Part shown: in pieces, positions 17,250-27,294 of the stretch
Numbering within the stretch: the first letter of the stretch is position 1
Layout: every line of letters starts with the position of its first letter
Assembly (NCBI GenBank): GCA_035303945.1
Contig: DATGQZ010000001.1
Location: 17,529 to 81,528, forward strand
Reading direction: 5' to 3'
DNA: 64,000 bases
DNA from: DATGMS01 sp035303945
Lineage (GTDB): Bacteria; Bacteroidota; Bacteroidia; Cytophagales; Cyclobacteriaceae
Notes under the pieces: model-generated
Told to the model about the DNA's origin: nothing
The model's input: the letters and a program-made list of their open reading frames with translations, nothing else
Databases searched by the model: none
Program-made: the position numbers and the translations under genes

Positions 17250-18836
17250 CTATTTTTCAAGATGCTCCCGTTTTCTTCTGGCAAATTTTTCCTTGATGAT
17301 ATCCTGTACGGGAATCCCTTCGATCTTGCTTTCCAGCCAGGAAATTATATCAAGATAGAGAAATGCGCGTTTTTCATAGGGATGATCCTCGTAGGGAATC
17401 AGGCGTTCCCTAAGCTCTATAAATGCATTCTTCAGTTGGTAATCGTAGATCCTATTGAGGTTACGGATAAAGCTCATGATTTCTTTCTGCACCAAATGAA
17501 GATCGTTCATTTTGATGAGAAATTTATACACCGTTCTGATTTGCTGCTCCAAGTCCTGATCCATCCCTTCTTCATAGCTGGCGATCAGTTTGAGTATATG
17601 CGCAAAGCTCTGCAGATCTTCCCGAAGCCCATCGCCGGTGTGATTGATTACTTGATCAAGATGCCGGATAGCGTTCCTATTATCCCCGCTTCCAAAGTAG
17701 AGACAGGCAACCTTATAATGCAACACCATCACATGATGGACATCCAACTTGTTTTTTAATGATCTCATCTCTCTCAGCAGCGCCGGCACCACATTATTGA
17801 CCCCTTCGGTAAAATCACCCGTCATAAAATGGTAATTGATACTATTGGAGTAATAATAGAGGAAGGAAAGGATGCGACAATTTTCATCCATCTTAAAGTC
17901 ATCCGCCTCAAGATTTGAGCGGAATTCCATAAACACCTGAGAGAACCGCTCATATTGCCCCATATAAAAAAGTGTATCCAACAGATAATGATACGCCTTC
18001 AGATAATTCCCGGTAGCCACCCGGCGCATCTGCGGATGCTCGTTAAACAGATTGACCCATTTTTGGGCTGAGCGATAGCAATGGGGGAAATCCTGAAGAA
18101 TATGATAAAACCATACCTGCGCTTGGTAAAAATACAGCTTTTCATAAAAAGAGAGGCTGTCCTGATCCATAGCCGGCAGATTGCTGTTGTAAAAATCCTC
18201 TACCATCCGGATATCATTTTCGTCCCGCACATACCCTACCTTTAAATATAGCCCGTAAAGCTGTAGGGAAAGATTGCTCAATGCATTCTTTAATGAAACA
18301 TTTTGAGTCAGACCCTTGGCCTCTGCCGCAAGCAGCTCCGCCCTATCCCTCATGCTGCGGGTGATGTGCTGCGATTCAATCACCTTTTCCAGCTCTACAA
18401 TCCTAAGCACAATGGTATCTAAAAAATATCGTTCTGCTATATTTTTGGCCCTCGCAAGTAACTTCAGGCTTTGTTGATAAAGGCCTTTGTTGTAGAGGAT
18501 CCGGGCAAAGTCGATCTGCTCGTTTAACTGTAATTCTACATTTTGATCTGCATAAACCAGTCTTAAACCGACGAGTATCTGCTTATACAGGTGGGCTTTC
18601 ATATTAGCCAGCTGCTTTTTACTCACAGGAGCTTTCTTCAAGACTTGCTGCTCATCGTACACTTCCAATTTGTCCAGAATATCAAACAACTTGATGAACT
18701 TCGCATTTTCGTTCGACTCAAAACGCTTTACAAATAGCCTAAAACTGCGTTTTTCTGCTTGGGTCAGGGATTTTATAAGAATAAAGAGGAAATCTTTCTC
18801 TTTGCTTGACATCGGATTAAACACATCCATAAGCAT
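17250..18836 (-). CDS. helical (TPR-like) repeat protein of unknown function
   Basis: This 528-residue protein has no signal peptide or membrane span, so it is probably cytoplasmic. It is almost wholly alpha-helical, with repeated degenerate TPR-like helix pairs (for example SLKLLARAKNIAERYF, and VACLYFGSGDNRNAIRHLDQ). The N-terminal segment EKDFLFILIKSLTQAEKRSF followed by KFIKLFDILDKL looks like a conserved module found in Bacteroidota proteins, but I do not know a function for it. Alternative starts are Met3 and Met9 (18812). A TAnnTTTG promoter lies at 18888-18895. It shares the divergent gap with the LeuA-type gene. Confidence 0.75.
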   Translation of the reverse strand: MLMDVFNPMSSKEKDFLFILIKSLTQAEKRSFRLFVKRFESNENAKFIKLFDILDKLEVYDEQQVLKKAPVSKKQLANMKAHLYKQILVGLRLVYADQNVELQLNEQIDFARILYNKGLYQQSLKLLARAKNIAERYFLDTIVLRIVELEKVIESQHITRSMRDRAELLAAEAKGLTQNVSLKNALSNLSLQLYGLYLKVGYVRDENDIRMVEDFYNSNLPAMDQDSLSFYEKLYFYQAQVWFYHILQDFPHCYRSAQKWVNLFNEHPQMRRVATGNYLKAYHYLLDTLFYMGQYERFSQVFMEFRSNLEADDFKMDENCRILSFLYYYSNSINYHFMTGDFTEGVNNVVPALLREMRSLKNKLDVHHVMVLHYKVACLYFGSGDNRNAIRHLDQVINHTGDGLREDLQSFAHILKLIASYEEGMDQDLEQQIRTVYKFLIKMNDLHLVQKEIMSFIRNLNRIYDYQLKNAFIELRERLIPYEDHPYEKRAFLYLDIISWLESKIEGIPVQDIIKEKFARRKREHLEK

Positions 18837-18887
18837 TTGATTTATAGATCAATAGTTGTAAACTACGAACGTTTAACGTTGGACAAT

Positions 18888-18895
18888 CAAATCTA
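18888..18895 (-). promoter_or_regulatory. -7 promoter element of the helical-repeat protein gene
   Basis: The minus strand reads TAGATTTG, a TAnnTTTG match 51 bp before the first ATG. Nearby, at about 18870-18880, are two direct AACGTT hexamers. Confidence 0.5.
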
Positions 18896-18954
18896 ACCCG
18901 ATTTCCCGTCATTCCTTTAAACTTTACTTTAGATTTTTAATAAAAATCAAAAAT

Positions 18955-20127
18955 ATGGAAAATAGGAAAGTACTTATCTTTGATACCACTTTGAGGGACG
19001 GTGAGCAAGTCCCAGGTTGCAAGTTGAACACCCCCGAAAAGATTGAGATTGCACTAGAGCTGGAAAGACTCGGTGTTGATGTCATCGAAGCAGGTTTTCC
19101 CATCTCCAGCCCAGGCGATTTCAAGTCTGTAGTTGAAATATCAAAGAATGTTTCTCAGCCTATCATTTGTGGCCTGTCCCGCGCGGTGAAGAAAGATATC
19201 GAAACAGCAGCAGAAGCACTAAAATATGCTAAAAGGCCCAGAATCCATACCGGATTAGGAACTTCAGACAGCCATATTCTTCATAAATTCAACAGCAACC
19301 GGGACCAAATCATATCCTGGGCAACGGATGCTGTCAAATTTGCAAAATCTTTTGTAGAAGACGTTGAGTTTTACGCTGAAGATGCGGGAAGAACTGACAA
19401 TGAATATTTGGCACGGGTATGTGAGGCGGCGATTAAGGCAGGGGCTACCGTTTTGAATATTCCCGACACAACAGGATATTGCTTACCCGACGAGTATGGT
19501 GCCAAGATCAAGTACTTGATGGACAATGTGAGAGGCATTGAAAATGTCATAGTATCTGCCCATTGCCACAACGACCTCGGACTGGCCACTGCCAATGCCA
19601 TTTCTGCCGTTATGAACGGTGCCCGACAAGTTGAATGTACCATTAACGGGATCGGTGAAAGGGCCGGCAATACCTCCTTAGAGGAGGTGGTCATGGTGAT
19701 CAAGCAACACCCCCGCCTGAATGTCCACACCGACATCAATACCCGTCTCTTGAACCCTATCAGCAGATTGGTCACCGATAAGATGGGGATGATGGTGCAA
19801 CCCAACAAAGCCATCGTGGGATCAAATGCTTTTGCTCATTCTTCTGGTATCCATCAGGACGGCGTGATCAAAAACCGGGAGACTTACGAAATTATCGATC
19901 CTCAAGAGGTTGGTGTAGATGAATCTACAATTCGGTTGACAGCGCGCAGCGGTAGAGCGGCTCTTGCCTACCGCGCCCACAAAATCGGCTACTCCCTTAC
20001 CAAGACCGATCTTGATGAGGTATATGTATTATTCTTGGAGCAGGCTGATATTAAAAAAGAAATTACTGACGATGACTTGTTGGAAATTATGAAAACTGCC
20101 AAACTTTCCAACAAAGTAGAAGCTTAA
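18955..20127 (+). CDS. leuA: 2-isopropylmalate synthase-type enzyme without regulatory domain
   Basis: The family joins acetyl-CoA to a 2-oxoacid; for LeuA this is 2-oxoisovalerate, the first step of leucine synthesis. The HMGL-like TIM barrel is complete: DTTLRDGEQVPG at the N-terminus, the metal motif HCHNDLGLATAN, and NGIGERAGNTSLEEVVM. At 390 residues it ends soon after the linker (SGIHQDGVIKNRETYEI) and lacks the ~120-residue leucine-binding C-terminal domain of long LeuA. Feedback inhibition of the usual kind is therefore unlikely. No leuB or leuCD is nearby. Homocitrate or citramalate synthase is a less likely alternative. A terminator follows. Confidence 0.82.
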   Translation: MENRKVLIFDTTLRDGEQVPGCKLNTPEKIEIALELERLGVDVIEAGFPISSPGDFKSVVEISKNVSQPIICGLSRAVKKDIETAAEALKYAKRPRIHTGLGTSDSHILHKFNSNRDQIISWATDAVKFAKSFVEDVEFYAEDAGRTDNEYLARVCEAAIKAGATVLNIPDTTGYCLPDEYGAKIKYLMDNVRGIENVIVSAHCHNDLGLATANAISAVMNGARQVECTINGIGERAGNTSLEEVVMVIKQHPRLNVHTDINTRLLNPISRLVTDKMGMMVQPNKAIVGSNAFAHSSGIHQDGVIKNRETYEIIDPQEVGVDESTIRLTARSGRAALAYRAHKIGYSLTKTDLDEVYVLFLEQADIKKEITDDDLLEIMKTAKLSNKVEA

Positions 20128-20151
20128 ACAGGAGCAGCATTCAGTTTTGCA

Positions 20152-20184
20152 AAAGAGATGGCATAGAGTCATCTCTTTTTTTGT
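20152..20184 (+). terminator. rho-independent terminator after leuA
   Basis: Arms AAAGAGATG (20152-20160) and CATCTCTTT (20170-20178), with a 9-nt loop, are followed by a run of T. It separates leuA from the dehydratase gene. Confidence 0.88.
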
Positions 20185-20290
20185 TTATTCTTTAAACGCC
20201 CACTAGTTCGGTGGTTTTTTTCTGAAGAATCAATTCACTGGAACCGTAATATTTTCTATTTTTAGGATAAAACCACCAAGACTTTTAACA

Positions 20291-22012
20291 TTGAAGAAGG
20301 ACAAAGAACAACTCAGAAGTAGAGAATGGTTTGGCAGAACCGGAAAAGACGGCTTCATCTACCGTGCGTGGATGAAAAATCAAGGAACTCCAAACCATCA
20401 ATTTGAAGGAAAACCTGTCATCGGCATCTGTAATACCTGGTCAGAGTTGACTCCCTGTAATGGACATTTTCGGGAACTGGCCCAATCTGTCAAAAATGGC
20501 ATTTTGGAAGCAGGGGGATTCCCCGTCGAGTTCCCTGTAATGTCTTTGGGCGAGACCTTGATCAAACCCACTGCCATGCTGTACCGCAACCTAGCAAGTA
20601 TGGACGTAGAAGAATCCATTCGAGCTAACCCCATTGATGGCGTGGTATTGTTGTGTGGCTGTGACAAAACTACCCCTTCATTGGTCATGGGTGCATGCAG
20701 TGTAGACCTACCCACCATTGTAGTTTCAGGGGGGCCTATGCTTGCGGGCAAATTCAATGGACAAAACATCGGAACCTCAGATCTATGGCGTTTTAGCGAA
20801 TCCTCGAGATCGGGAAAGATGAGCCTGCAGGCACTATTGGACGCTGAGGGTAGCATGTGCAGAAGCCAAGGGCATTGCGCGGTGATGGGTACTGCATCCA
20901 CCATGGCCAGTATGGTAGAATCCTTGGGATTGTCTCTCCCCCACAATGCGGCCATACCAGCGGCTGATGCCCGCAGGAAAGTACTCGCTCATATGTCGGG
21001 AATGAGAATTGTGGAAATGGTCAAAGAAAACCTCCGGCTTTCAGACATCCTGACCAGAGAGGCATTTATCAATGCGATTATTACCAACGCAGCTATTGGT
21101 GGATCTTCCAACTTTGCCATCCATCTTTTGGCCATTGCGGGCCGCATTGGCGTGGATTTGAATCTGGAGGATTTCGATGACACAACGACCAATGTACCTT
21201 TAATTGCCAACTTGCAGCCTGCTGGCAAGTACTTCATGGAAGATCTCTACTATGCCGGCGGAATCCCGGCCGTGCTAAAAGAATTGAAAGACTACCTCCA
21301 CAACGACTGCATTACTGTCAATGGGAAAACCATAGAGGAAAACTACAGGGACAGCGTCTGCTACAACCGGGATGTAATCACCACCGTCGACGTTCCTTTT
21401 AATCCTATTTCGGGCTTAGTGGTACTCAAAGGCAATCTCTGTGAAAATGGTGCCGTGCTTAAACCTGCATGCGCTACGGTGGAAATGATGCAACATACCG
21501 GCAAGGCGGTGGTATTTAAAAACATTGAGGATTATAAAGCGAGAATTGATGACCCCGATTTGGAAGTAGATGCCAGCAGCGTATTGGTACTTCAAAATGT
21601 CGGGCCAAAAGGTTATCCGGGAATGCCGGAAGTAGGTAATATGGGTATTCCGAAAAAGCTCTTGTTGGAAGGCGTTACGGATATGGTCCGCATCTCCGAC
21701 GGAAGAATGAGCGGCACTGCTTTTGGCACCATCATTCTTCATGTTTCTCCCGAAGCAGCGGATGGGGGCACGCTGGGTATTGTGCGGGATGGAGATTTGA
21801 TTACACTTGATGTTACCAAGCGATCCTTGCATGTTCATCTGGATGAAGCAGAAATTCTCCAGAGGAAAAAGGAGTGGCAGCCATTGCAATTTGATGCTTC
21901 AAGAGGCTATGTCAATCTTTTCATCAACCACGTTCAACAAGCTCACCTGGGAGCGGATATGGACTTCTTAAGAGGTAAATCCGGAAGTGAAGTGGTGAGA
22001 GATTCCCACTGA
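20291..22012 (+). CDS. IlvD/Edd-family sugar-acid dehydratase, L-arabinonate dehydratase type
   Basis: This 573-residue Fe-S dehydratase removes water from a sugar acid to give a 2-keto-3-deoxy acid. The N-terminus LRSREWFGRTGKDGFIYRAW and the C-terminus DMDFLRGKSGSEVVRDSH match the L-arabinonate dehydratase branch rather than dihydroxyacid dehydratase IlvD. Cluster and active-site segments are present: CGCDKTTPSLVMGACS, MCRSQGHCAVMGTASTMAS, GPKGYPGMPEVGNMG and SDGRMSGTAFGTI. The start is TTG (20291-20293); the next in-frame ATG, at 20372, would remove the conserved N-terminus. A hasty call would be ilvD because of the neighbouring leuA, but a terminator lies between them. The exact substrate (L-arabinonate, D-xylonate, L-fuconate or another) is not settled. 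Confidence 0.85.
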   Translation: MKKDKEQLRSREWFGRTGKDGFIYRAWMKNQGTPNHQFEGKPVIGICNTWSELTPCNGHFRELAQSVKNGILEAGGFPVEFPVMSLGETLIKPTAMLYRNLASMDVEESIRANPIDGVVLLCGCDKTTPSLVMGACSVDLPTIVVSGGPMLAGKFNGQNIGTSDLWRFSESSRSGKMSLQALLDAEGSMCRSQGHCAVMGTASTMASMVESLGLSLPHNAAIPAADARRKVLAHMSGMRIVEMVKENLRLSDILTREAFINAIITNAAIGGSSNFAIHLLAIAGRIGVDLNLEDFDDTTTNVPLIANLQPAGKYFMEDLYYAGGIPAVLKELKDYLHNDCITVNGKTIEENYRDSVCYNRDVITTVDVPFNPISGLVVLKGNLCENGAVLKPACATVEMMQHTGKAVVFKNIEDYKARIDDPDLEVDASSVLVLQNVGPKGYPGMPEVGNMGIPKKLLLEGVTDMVRISDGRMSGTAFGTIILHVSPEAADGGTLGIVRDGDLITLDVTKRSLHVHLDEAEILQRKKEWQPLQFDASRGYVNLFINHVQQAHLGADMDFLRGKSGSEVVRDSH

Positions 22013-22035
22013 GACTTTTTCTACGCTACAAACTA

Positions 22036-22072
22036 AAAAGGAGAAAGATGGCATCTTTCTCCCTTTGGTATT
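22036..22072. terminator. bidirectional terminator between dehydratase and SusD genes
   Basis: Arms GGAGAAAGAT (22040-22049) and ATCTTTCTCC (22053-22062) with a 3-nt loop sit between convergent genes. The minus strand has five T residues after the stem; the plus strand has a looser T-rich tail. Confidence 0.85.
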
Positions 22073-22074
22073 TT

Positions 22075-23793
22075 TTACCAACCCGGGTTCTGTGTCAGGT
22101 TGGGGTTCAATACAATTTCCGTCAAAGGAATGGAATTCAAGTAGTCCCTGTTGACATCAAAACCATAGCCGTTAGGCATTGCATTTTTGAAGGGGTCCAA
22201 GAAGCCGTCTTCATCCACCGGAAAGGGGTTTACCGCAACCTGAGAAGCTTTAAAACCTTTTGGCCGCTTACCTACGATAAGCTCATCCGCCGCGGCCCAC
22301 CGTGCAATATCATGCCACCGAAAACCCTCTGTAGCCAATTCCACTCTACGTTCCCTCCTGACTTCATTAATAATCGGTGATAGATCGGGAAAATCCCAAT
22401 TAGGATCATGAGTAATATTGGCCAATTCCAGATTGGGCATGCCTACCCGATCCCTGAGTTTTTTGATAGAAATATCAATGTCCTCTTGGGTGATAGTACC
22501 GAGCTCTGCCTTAGCTTCAGCATAGTTGAGAAGTGCTTCGGCATAGCGATAGATGATGCCAGGTGATTCTTCATACTGCTGCACATGGTAATTCATATCA
22601 GGGTTATACCCTTTGATGTTGATATAACCAGCAGGTGAATTGTGTGCGGCATTAGAGTTCAGCTTGTCATAGACTGTCTTCCAATATTCAATGGTGCCGT
22701 CTTTATGGATTCTCCATATTCGATCATGGGTCGCAATATTCTGATAAAAACGAGGATCCCGATTGACTTTTTCCTCCATCAAGGAACTGTGTCCTTGGAA
22801 AAGTGGGCTTACGCTGATTGGCCTACCGTCGATACAGAGATAAGCGTCGGCTAGGGATTTTGTAATGGAATTGTCATTTGGAAACTCCATCCTATGGTTG
22901 CGGTCGTTTGTGAAGCTGGAATTTCCTCTTGAAAGCTCGTTATTATACTCTCTCCAAAACATGATTTCCGAATTGTTGGAATAATCCTGCAAGGCAAACA
23001 AATCATAATAATCTGACTCCGGGTTTCCTGTAGTGTAAATATCATAGACACCCGACTGCATCAATTCCAAGGCAGCCGCTGCAGCCTTTTGCAAATATTT
23101 TTCAGGCTGGGCATTGGATACTCCAAATGCCGTGTTCGCATGGTATTTTTGCCAAGTCCCCTCATACAAAGCGACGCGGCTTTGTATCAACAAGGCCATC
23201 CAGCGGTTGACTCTCCCCTGCCCCTTGGTTTTCTCCGCTGTCAGATACATAGCCGCAGAATCTAGGGCAGCTATAATATTCGTGGCGACCAGATCCCTTG
23301 AATCCCGGGGATTGTACAACTCTGGAGAATCGGTCTTCAGTTCATAGGTGATCCATTGTATATCACCATACTGCTGCAACATGGTGTAATACGACAATGC
23401 CCTAAAAAAATAGGCTTCTCCTAAGTACTGCTGATAATCCTCTAAAGCATAGGATTCTTCTACTTTTTTATAGTTATCAAAAAAGTAGTTGACCCGTCGT
23501 ATCCATCCAAATCCTATCGATCCGCTGGTGTTTATTACCCTTGTTCCTTGAAGACGACTATCTACATTGGTACCTACTTGATTATCGCTGTTAAAGTCAG
23601 CGCCATGATTGGGATATTTGGCGAAATACGTGGTGCTGTAAAAGCTATTCATATAGGTTTCCAGGTCCTTTGGAGTCTTAAAGTAGTTGACATCTGATAT
23701 GGCATCCAAAGGATAGCGGTCTAGGAAATCCTCATTACAGGCGGTAATGCTGGCTATTAAGATGAGACTAAGATAGAAATATAACCTTTTCAT
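22075..23793 (-). CDS. SusD/RagB family surface lipoprotein (unit 2)
   Basis: This 572-residue outer-surface ligand-binding lipoprotein pairs with the SusC 18 bp upstream. The lipobox Cys is residue 19 (ITACNEDFLDRYPLD), and the EDFLDRYP start is typical of SusD. TPR-like helices include EAYFFRALSYYTMLQQYGDI. The C-terminal RERRVELATEGFRWHDIARW and LTEIVLNPNLTQNPGW are family hallmarks. It is larger than the unit 1 SusD (451) and in the normal size range for glycan-binding SusD proteins. The substrate cannot be read from sequence because no degradative enzyme is encoded in the operon. Confidence 0.95.
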   Translation of the reverse strand: MKRLYFYLSLILIASITACNEDFLDRYPLDAISDVNYFKTPKDLETYMNSFYSTTYFAKYPNHGADFNSDNQVGTNVDSRLQGTRVINTSGSIGFGWIRRVNYFFDNYKKVEESYALEDYQQYLGEAYFFRALSYYTMLQQYGDIQWITYELKTDSPELYNPRDSRDLVATNIIAALDSAAMYLTAEKTKGQGRVNRWMALLIQSRVALYEGTWQKYHANTAFGVSNAQPEKYLQKAAAAALELMQSGVYDIYTTGNPESDYYDLFALQDYSNNSEIMFWREYNNELSRGNSSFTNDRNHRMEFPNDNSITKSLADAYLCIDGRPISVSPLFQGHSSLMEEKVNRDPRFYQNIATHDRIWRIHKDGTIEYWKTVYDKLNSNAAHNSPAGYINIKGYNPDMNYHVQQYEESPGIIYRYAEALLNYAEAKAELGTITQEDIDISIKKLRDRVGMPNLELANITHDPNWDFPDLSPIINEVRRERRVELATEGFRWHDIARWAAADELIVGKRPKGFKASQVAVNPFPVDEDGFLDPFKNAMPNGYGFDVNRDYLNSIPLTEIVLNPNLTQNPGW

Positions 23794-23811
23794 AATGCTT
23801 CTTCTTTTCCT

Positions 23812-26800
23812 TTAAAATGTAAGATTAAGTCCCACTGACACCACCCTTGACAGCGGATAAATACGTCCTGACTGGTATCCACCATTGTCAGGATCCGAAG
23901 CAATGGTGGTTTCTGGGTCGAAGGTTCCGGGCAATTTGGTTAAGGTGAGCAGATTTTCCCCAGATAGATAAATCCTCGCTCTTTGAAGCGACACTTTTGA
24001 AGAAATATCTGAGGGTAAAGTATATCCGATCTGCAGATTTTTTAGTCTTAAATAAGCTGCATTCTGCAAAAACCGGGTTTGCACCTGTCTGTTCTTGTTC
24101 GTTTCTGCGGAAAAATAAGGTTTTGCAAAATACGCATCTGTGTTGGGCCCCAACATATTTGTCTCATTTGCCGGTCTCCAATAGTCGAGGGTGAAGGAGT
24201 TTTTATATAAGCCCGAACTGCCGGTGGCATTCAGCATACCCCAAAAGAGTTGCATGGACGTTGGAGGGAAATAGTCTCGCTTCCCTATCCCTTGCCAGAA
24301 CATGCTCATATCAAAGCCTCTCCAGTTGAAACCACCAGAGAAGGAATAATTGTACCTGGGGCTGGTATTTCCGATGACGCTAAGATCTCCATAATCATTT
24401 AAGGTTCTGCTGCCGTCACTCACTTTCCCATCACCGTTCAAGTCCTTATACTTGATATCTCCTGGCCCCCACTGTGCAAAAAACCTGGATTGGTCGGGCA
24501 TTTCTTCTCCTTCTACTTGTATGATCCCATCGGTAGTGTATCCCCAAATTTCACCGACCATTTTGCCTGGATACCAGGTGTCAATCAGTTCTTTTTCATT
24601 ATAATACTGTAGGATCTTTGCCCGGCTGTCTCCTAAACTCACTTTCGCATAGTAGGTGAAGTCTGTTGAAATTCTATCTCTCCAGGACAATACCAGCTCA
24701 AAGCCTTTGGTAGAAAGTTCAGCATTGTTTCTTTGGGGCGTGGACACTCCCAGCGGGTAGGGCAACTGCTCTGTAGGCCCCAGCATATTTGTCGTGACCC
24801 TGTTGTACCAGTCGAAGGTTAATTGCAGCCTCTCGCTCAGGAAGCCAGCATCGAAGCCAAGGTTGGTGGTAGTAATCGTCTCCCAAGTCAAATCGCTGCT
24901 GATCAAGCCTGGAGGAGTGGCATACTGAGGACGCTGACCATCAATGATCCAGTTTAATTCCGCTCCTACCCCCATGGTGGTGAGGTAGGAATATAACCCT
25001 ACATTTTGGTTGCCCAATGAACCGTAGGACCCACGGACCTTAAAGCTGTTGACTACATTTTCAAGGGGACTCCAGAAATTTTCATTGGAAATAAAATAAC
25101 CTGCTGAGGCTGACGGAAAGAAACCCCATCTTGTTTCTGGCGCAAAGCGTGAAGATCCATTGTAGCGTGCACTGGCTTCAAACAGGTATTTTTCTTTAAA
25201 GTTGTAATTCAACCGGCCAAATACCCCTTGTGTAGCCCAATGATTCATCGCATCGGTGACGTTCTTTTCTCCCAATGCGGTGCTGATAGAAGGCACCTCG
25301 TCTGTAATCAAACCTGTCGCCGTGGCCGACATGGAAGTATAGTGGCGGGCTTCTTGTTCATATCCTGCCAACACATTGACAAAATGGTCTTTAATGGTCT
25401 GCTGATAGGAGCTGACCACGTTGATTAAAGTATAATTGGTTTGGTTATAGGAGGACTCGAAGGATGACTCCGGCTTTCCTACATTGCCGAGCTGGCCCGT
25501 TCCCAATTCAACCCATACAGGCTTAGGATGCACCATCCTCCTGCTGTTGATGATGTTGTGGTTAAAATTGAAGGTGGTGACCCACCCTTTCAGCGGCTCC
25601 AGATCCGCGCCCAAATTCACAAAAAAGTCATTGGTTTCAAATTTATCCCTGCCGGAATCCTGTTGCCAACGAAGCAGTGGACTTTGGATGGTCCCATTGA
25701 TATTGTACATCGGCATCATGGGGGCAAAGGTGATGACCTCCCCCATCATATGCTCCCTCCCTACGGTCGTCTGCCCCACTGGGTAATCGGCCAAACCTTT
25801 GGCATATTTGACCCCCGTTCGTACATTAAGCCAATCCGTGACTTGGGAATTGAGATTAGACAAAAAGTTAAGCCTTCTATAATTGTCATTGCCGTACTTG
25901 TACACCCCATTTTGATCTACAAAGCCGCCAGATAAATAATAGTTGGTCCGTTCTGTTCCACCGGATATGTTGATATGGTGCTTTTGGTTGTAGGAAGTGT
26001 TCCCGATCAAGATCTGCGGCCAATCGTAATTTGCATTGCCATTTCGCCTACCGGCCCAAATATTATCTATTGGATTATCAGGGTCATATTCATATGGAAA
26101 GGTTCCGTTCATATACCCACGGATACGCTCTACTTGTTCATCACTGTAAACAGGTGTCAATCCGGCATTGGCGTTGGCTTGGTTATAAGCCGTGGCCCAC
26201 GTCATCGCATCCACAAAGCTGGCTACTCCGATAGGGGAGTTCATGGAAAAGTTGTTATTGTATTCGATATTTACTTTGCCTTGTTGACCTTTCTTGGTCG
26301 TAATTAACACGACGCCAAAGGGAGCCCTAGATCCATAAATTGCTGAAGCAGAAGCATCCTTTAACACGGAAACACTTTCCACTGATTCAGGATCAATATT
26401 ATTGATATTGACTTCAACGCCGTCCACAAGAATCAGCGGGGAGGCATTGGCATTGATTGACCCCAAACCCCTAATGTTCCAGCTCGACGTGGCGCCAGGT
26501 TCTCCTCCCCTCATTCCCATGGTGATGTTTAGGTTGGGAGAAGCACCTTTCATCAGATCTCCCATATTTACAGCAGGACGGTTTCTGATTTCCTCGCCGG
26601 ATATAGCGTCTACCGACCCTGTCAAAGTCATTTTCTTTTGGGTACCATAACCTACCACTACTACTTCATCTAGGGCGGTCATATCTTCCAATAGAACCAC
26701 GTCAATGACTTTCCGTCCATCCATGGGGACAGTCAGGGTCTCAAATCCAATAAAGGAGAAAACCAAAGTAGAACCGGGTGGAACGAGCAGTTTATATCCA

Positions 26801-27060
26801 CCGTCTAGGTCTGTAGCGGTACCCATTGTGGTACCCTGAACTGAAACAGTGACCCCAGGAAGAGGTTCACCCTTATTATCTACTACCTTTCCTGAAACGG
26901 CAACATTGGCCGTCTGCTGAAAATCAAATGATTCGTAGTAGATTTTGTGCGCATCTGCCGAGATGTGCTTTTCTGCCAAAGCCGGAAAGGCCAGCAACGA
27001 AAGCATCCCCACAGCACAATGCACTGTGATCCGGGGAATGATTGGTAAGGATGTGTTCAT
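23812..27060 (-). CDS. SusC/RagA family TonB-dependent transporter (unit 2)
   Basis: This 1082-residue outer-membrane transporter has a long N-terminal region with a signal segment ending FPALAE. A carboxypeptidase-D regulatory-like domain follows (GEPLPGVTVSVQGTTMGTAT), then the TonB box DEVVVVGYGTQKK, the plug with GSINANASPLILVDGVEV, and a barrel closing with the aromatic strand VVSVGLNLTF. No STN domain is present. It is followed by its SusD. A hairpin terminator lies in the 280-bp gap upstream, which separates it from the unit 3 genes, so it probably has its own promoter, although no exact TAnnTTTG was found there. Confidence 0.95.
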   Translation of the reverse strand: MNTSLPIIPRITVHCAVGMLSLLAFPALAEKHISADAHKIYYESFDFQQTANVAVSGKVVDNKGEPLPGVTVSVQGTTMGTATDLDGGYKLLVPPGSTLVFSFIGFETLTVPMDGRKVIDVVLLEDMTALDEVVVVGYGTQKKMTLTGSVDAISGEEIRNRPAVNMGDLMKGASPNLNITMGMRGGEPGATSSWNIRGLGSINANASPLILVDGVEVNINNIDPESVESVSVLKDASASAIYGSRAPFGVVLITTKKGQQGKVNIEYNNNFSMNSPIGVASFVDAMTWATAYNQANANAGLTPVYSDEQVERIRGYMNGTFPYEYDPDNPIDNIWAGRRNGNANYDWPQILIGNTSYNQKHHINISGGTERTNYYLSGGFVDQNGVYKYGNDNYRRLNFLSNLNSQVTDWLNVRTGVKYAKGLADYPVGQTTVGREHMMGEVITFAPMMPMYNINGTIQSPLLRWQQDSGRDKFETNDFFVNLGADLEPLKGWVTTFNFNHNIINSRRMVHPKPVWVELGTGQLGNVGKPESSFESSYNQTNYTLINVVSSYQQTIKDHFVNVLAGYEQEARHYTSMSATATGLITDEVPSISTALGEKNVTDAMNHWATQGVFGRLNYNFKEKYLFEASARYNGSSRFAPETRWGFFPSASAGYFISNENFWSPLENVVNSFKVRGSYGSLGNQNVGLYSYLTTMGVGAELNWIIDGQRPQYATPPGLISSDLTWETITTTNLGFDAGFLSERLQLTFDWYNRVTTNMLGPTEQLPYPLGVSTPQRNNAELSTKGFELVLSWRDRISTDFTYYAKVSLGDSRAKILQYYNEKELIDTWYPGKMVGEIWGYTTDGIIQVEGEEMPDQSRFFAQWGPGDIKYKDLNGDGKVSDGSRTLNDYGDLSVIGNTSPRYNYSFSGGFNWRGFDMSMFWQGIGKRDYFPPTSMQLFWGMLNATGSSGLYKNSFTLDYWRPANETNMLGPNTDAYFAKPYFSAETNKNRQVQTRFLQNAAYLRLKNLQIGYTLPSDISSKVSLQRARIYLSGENLLTLTKLPGTFDPETTIASDPDNGGYQSGRIYPLSRVVSVGLNLTF

Positions 27061-27294
27061 ATGATCTGGTTTGTTTAAGAAAGAATACTCCCTATAATCC
27101 TACGGCACTTCCAATACCCATATGGGTACGTACACATGAAAATTGAGTTCAATTCTACAGCCGCTTCCATTCTCTGGAGGTACCATCAAAAACTATAATA
27201 AAAATAATTATTGGATTTTTAAAACAAAACAAAAAGTTTCCTTACGTTTGACTCGGATCAGAATAGGAATAGGAAAAATAGAGGCGGAAGGCCT

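Noticed and set aside
20291..22012. Dihydroxyacid dehydratase IlvD in a leu/ilv operon
   Set aside because: Terminal motifs belong to the sugar-acid dehydratase branch, and a terminator separates it from leuA.
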